Shown here: positions 61,347-64,000 of the stretch, piece by piece
Layout of the letters: every line of letters starts with the position of its first letter
How positions within the stretch are numbered: position 1 is the stretch's first letter
Assembly: GCA_940671915.1 (NCBI GenBank)
Contig: CALNVZ010003426.1
Span: forward strand, 49,525,584 to 49,589,583
Reading direction: 5' to 3'
DNA: 64,000 nucleotides
Origin: Paracentrotus lividus
Lineage: Eukaryota > Echinodermata > Echinoidea > Camarodonta > Echinidae
The notes under the pieces: generated by a model
The model's input: the letters and a program-made list of their open reading frames with translations, nothing else
Told to the model about the DNA's origin: nothing
The model's database searches: none
Program-made: the position numbers and the translations under genes

Positions 61347-61506
61347 TGTTGCCTGGTCGTTTGAGTGTGCTGCCCCCATCTTTGAGCCAGGAGTAAGCCT
61401 TTGAGTTTGGTACGGTGATGACCTTGATGACAATCGTATCTGGAGAACTGACCACCAGATTGACCACGTACTGGTGGGGAGCTGACACCACGTCTTCACC
61501 GTTTAT
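61347..61506 (-). CDS. SHANK: SHANK exon: C-terminal half of the PDZ domain
   Basis: Acceptor CCCACTCTAG at 61507-61508, donor GTAAGC at 61341-61346. It starts in phase 0 (the other two frames hit stops at once) and ends in phase 1. It encodes INGEDVVSAPHQYVVNLV then IVIKVITV, matching the final helix and strand of SHANK PDZ domains (VNG..VV...H..VVN.I......LKVVTV). This PDZ binds GKAP/SAPAP family C-termini in vertebrates. The first half of the PDZ, plus SH3 and ankyrin parts, must lie beyond the right edge or in exons I cannot see. Confidence 0.88.
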
Positions 61507-61516
61507 CTAGAGTGGG

Positions 61517-61540
61517 GACAGAGAGAGAGAGAGAGAGAGA
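61517..61540. repeat. (GA)n run beside the PDZ exon acceptor
   Basis: On the minus strand this is a (TC)n polypyrimidine tract a few bases upstream of the acceptor at 61507-61508, so it probably serves as, or lengthens, the splice pyrimidine tract. Confidence 0.7.
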
Positions 61541-61610
61541 GATGATCCGTCAAGACTTTATATTGTGATTTCCATTCATAAACATAATAGTGCCAGTTTG
61601 AGTTATGTTC

Positions 61611-62226
61611 TACAGTGTGTCCCAGAAAGAACTATACACTTTTGAAATGGCTACCAAATACTAAATATATGGGTTCTTAAGGGGGAAAAATATAATATAA
61701 GATATAAATAATGCATGCATCAATGAACAACGCCCACCTTTGTGAAGGACACAAAAAAATAGGCTGTGCAGGAATTCGCTATTCATTTATCACTTTTATA
61801 TGAGTGGCCAAAAGGGCCAACATGAATAATGGCATGCATCGGTTAACAAAGACAAAATATTATGCAAAAATGTAATGGTTAACCTTTTTGTTTTCATAAT
61901 TATATTATTGATGTTTGTAGTTTTGTATCTTGGTGTATTTTGTCTTTGTTGGCCGATTTACCCCATTATTCATTTTGGCCCTTTGGCCGTCCGTATGCAG
62001 ATGGTAAGTGCATAGCGAATTCCTGCGCAGCCTCGTTTTTGTGTCCTTCACAAAAGTGGGCATTGCTCTTTGAAGCATGCATCATTTTCGGATATTTGGG
62101 TGTCAAATAATAGTTTAGGATATGAGCTTCACATACATATAAATATTTCCCTCCAAGAACCAAACATTTCTTATTTGGTAGCCATTTCAAAAGTGTATAT
62201 AATAGTTCTTTCTGGGACACACTGTA
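61611..62226. mobile_element. 616-bp full-length fold-back MITE, TACAGTGTGTCCCAGAAAGA ends (mariner-like)
   Basis: Both ends read TACAGTGTGTCCCAGAAAGA inward and include the TA target site. The inverted homology continues to the centre, including TTTGTGAAGGACACAAAAA versus its complement and GAATTCGCTATT versus AATAGCGAATTC. CAGTGTGTCCCA-type ends are typical of Tc1/mariner MITEs. It lies in the SHANK intron upstream of the PDZ exon. Confidence 0.9.
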
Positions 62227-62379
62227 CATTGACTACAATTTGTAACATCTTTATTCTTCAACTAGTCCCTGTGACACAAGAAATCTGATCAATTTCAAAA
62301 AAAGAAATCTTATGGTTACTGGTACGACTTTGAACAAATTGCGCATGCAACAATGATCAGTCAATGCCATTTCACAATA

Positions 62380-63024
62380 AGGGAGTTTACAGATACAATC
62401 TGCGCATGCGCGAGTCTCCGATATCCACTTTCGGGGTCAGGCCAACTGTACATAAAATGCGGCGACCGTACAGTCAACCCATGAGTCAACCAACGAACGG
62501 CATATGTACAAATTTTTATCAGACCAAAATCTAGCTATACATTTCATTTTATCGGTCTATTCCTTCTCGTTTGCCATGTTGAATAATATGATGAGACACT
62601 TTCATGACTTTGATTGAGGTTTTCCTCCCAGAAAGTTGCAAAAACAGACTATGTACTTATTGCCGCGTCGCCCGAGTGATGAGCAGCAAAGTGCGCCGTT
62701 GGCTTCGCGAACTCAATGCCGGTTTGCCCTAGGCGAGTTGGTAACTTACCAATTTCGCTTTCAGTTGAGAAAAGAGACTCGAATAAACATGGTATCAAAA
62801 TAAAGATAGGAATAAATATACATTGTCTATCTCATCAATAGACAAGTGCGATTCTTCATCGATATTTTCACACTATCAGCGCAAAAAAAGTATGAAAACC
62901 ATATGTAAATCAAAGGGTATCATAGACTTCACACGTAAGAACTCCTGATATAGAGGAGACCGTGTACAGGTGACCCCTGAACCAATGACATCACACATCT
63001 CCTATCGCTAACTGTAAACTCCCT
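62380..63024. mobile_element. 645-bp TA-flanked element with AGGGAGTTTACAG ends
   Basis: AGGGAGTTTACAG (62380) and CTGTAAACTCCCT (63024) are inverted and flanked by TA on both sides. The interior is GC-richer than its surroundings (GCGCATGCGCGAGTC, GCCGCGTCGCCCGAGTG) and non-coding. It is a second DNA element in the same SHANK intron. Confidence 0.85.
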
Positions 63025-63026
63025 TA

Positions 63027-64000
63027 TTGGTTGCAAACCTTTTTGTTATGGGGGAAACAGAAATAGCGGAAAGAACAGATTGGGAAGATGTCATCAAAAA
63101 GAGGATTATGTTTTTAAAGCATGGAACAGGAAGCTTATTTGCAAATATTCTCCGCTACTTACAATCTAACTACATGAAATTAATATAAACCTATCCCTCT
63201 TAGTAAAATTTTATCATCCTCTAAACAGCAAAAAAAAAAAAAAAAAAAATGGTCCCAAGGAAAATGGTATATCCTTGCCTGACAACATGGGTACTAATTA
63301 CATCATTCCAATTCCTTATCTGGAGCTGCATTTCAAACATTGGGTGTTTACAAAGAGGATTTCACTTGGCTTAATGACACCTGTACATTTGTAAGTCTAT
63401 ACACGTGAATAGCTTATTGTTTTTAATTGCAGTTTTAATGGTTGCAGGTTAGATGCAAAATGCAACGACAAAGAGATCAACCAATGAACAGGATGAAAAT
63501 AAATGAAATTTCATTTCTCTGAGAATATTTTAAAATCACGAAATGGTTGAGTCCCAAAGTATTCCCTTTTGATTGTTTTAGTGTAATATTAAACTTGGAT
63601 AGCACAACTTGGATGACACTTATCCTTATTAACTAGGAAAATATATTTTTGATATAATGTGTGGGACATTGAAGATTTAAAAAAAAGAAAAGAATTTGTA
63701 TGAAATTTTTAATCAAAAGAGTAAATGATATCCAAAATAAAGTGAGTTTATGAGATTTAAAAAAAAAAAATGAAGTACAAGCGTGTACAAGCGAGGAGGT
63801 AGATACATGTGTAGAAGAGAGAGAGAGAAAAGGGAGGGGCAAGGGGGAAATAAGGGGGGGGGGTTGGAAGAGAGATAGAGAGGGGGTTAGAAAATAAAAG
63901 ATATACCAAATGGTAGAAATAGACACGACAGAGAGAGTGGAGGGAGCGAGACAGATATAGAAAGAAAATTTACCTTGAAAGATCTTAGTCACAATCTAAT
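63027..64000 (-). other. SHANK intron, simple repeats only
   Basis: AT-rich intron with a long A run at 63231-63249 and a GA/G-rich tract at about 63815-63960. A GTAAAT donor-like sequence at about 63968-63973 does not give an open exon in the phase needed by the PDZ exon. Confidence 0.5.

Noticed and set aside
63968-64000. Possible upstream SHANK exon with donor-like GTAAAT
   Set aside because: The phase needed to join the PDZ exon meets a stop within 18 bases, and the sequence does not resemble the first half of a PDZ domain.

Overview
The window is animal nuclear DNA, AT-rich and dense with mobile elements. The style of its repeats (GCGAGCGAAAAGCGCGAGC-type sequence, GGCGGAGGCATA elements, many TIR/MITE families) and an intron-poor TRIM gene suggest an echinoderm or other marine deuterostome. 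I cannot name the species. Only two host genes are well supported: an intact TRIM-type RING/B-box gene (+ strand, 23329-25146) and the 3' half of a SHANK postsynaptic-scaffold gene (- strand, five exons between 56502 and 61506, with the 5' part beyond the right edge).

Region 1-22500 is mostly repeats. It holds the 3' end of a LINE (1-1084), a ~28-bp minisatellite (1085-2320), and a diverged duplication unit (2330-8405) that carries a MITE (2560-2842) and a 5'-truncated LINE (3655-6874) itself interrupted by another element. These are followed by a 1.93-kb TIR transposon (8418-10347), a small MITE (11395-11664), a non-autonomous LTR element on the - strand (13953-18369) and a hairpin MITE (18472-18619). 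From 22508 to 28227 the TRIM gene lies between two TTAA-bounded repeat regions, followed by a TA-flanked MITE.

Region 32175-51186 is, in my reading, mainly an assembly artefact. After a 25-N gap, 32200-41211 is an error-rich reverse complement of the local sequence. At 41211/41212 it folds back on itself, and 41212-49533 repeats the same sequence forward. Both arms match the clean sequence 24558-32174 and then continue about 740 bp beyond it. 49534-51186 is then a noisy duplicate of 51187-52879. This is what an uncorrected fold-back long read (missed hairpin adapter) used for gap filling would leave. The broken TRIM fragments around 40582-41800 and the second and third copies of every microsatellite there should not be counted as biology. 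If corrected, the order would be 1-32174, about 740 bp (48793-49533), then 51187 onward.

Region 51187-64000 holds a 3.26-kb long-TIR element (52265-55528) with a 4-unit satellite inside, then the SHANK gene. Its SAM, linker and PDZ exons all join in compatible phase. Two 72-bp exons between PDZ and linker are tandem duplicates of each other. The SHANK introns carry at least three further non-autonomous DNA elements. I found no tRNA, rRNA or CRISPR array, and no convincing undescribed multi-gene system.
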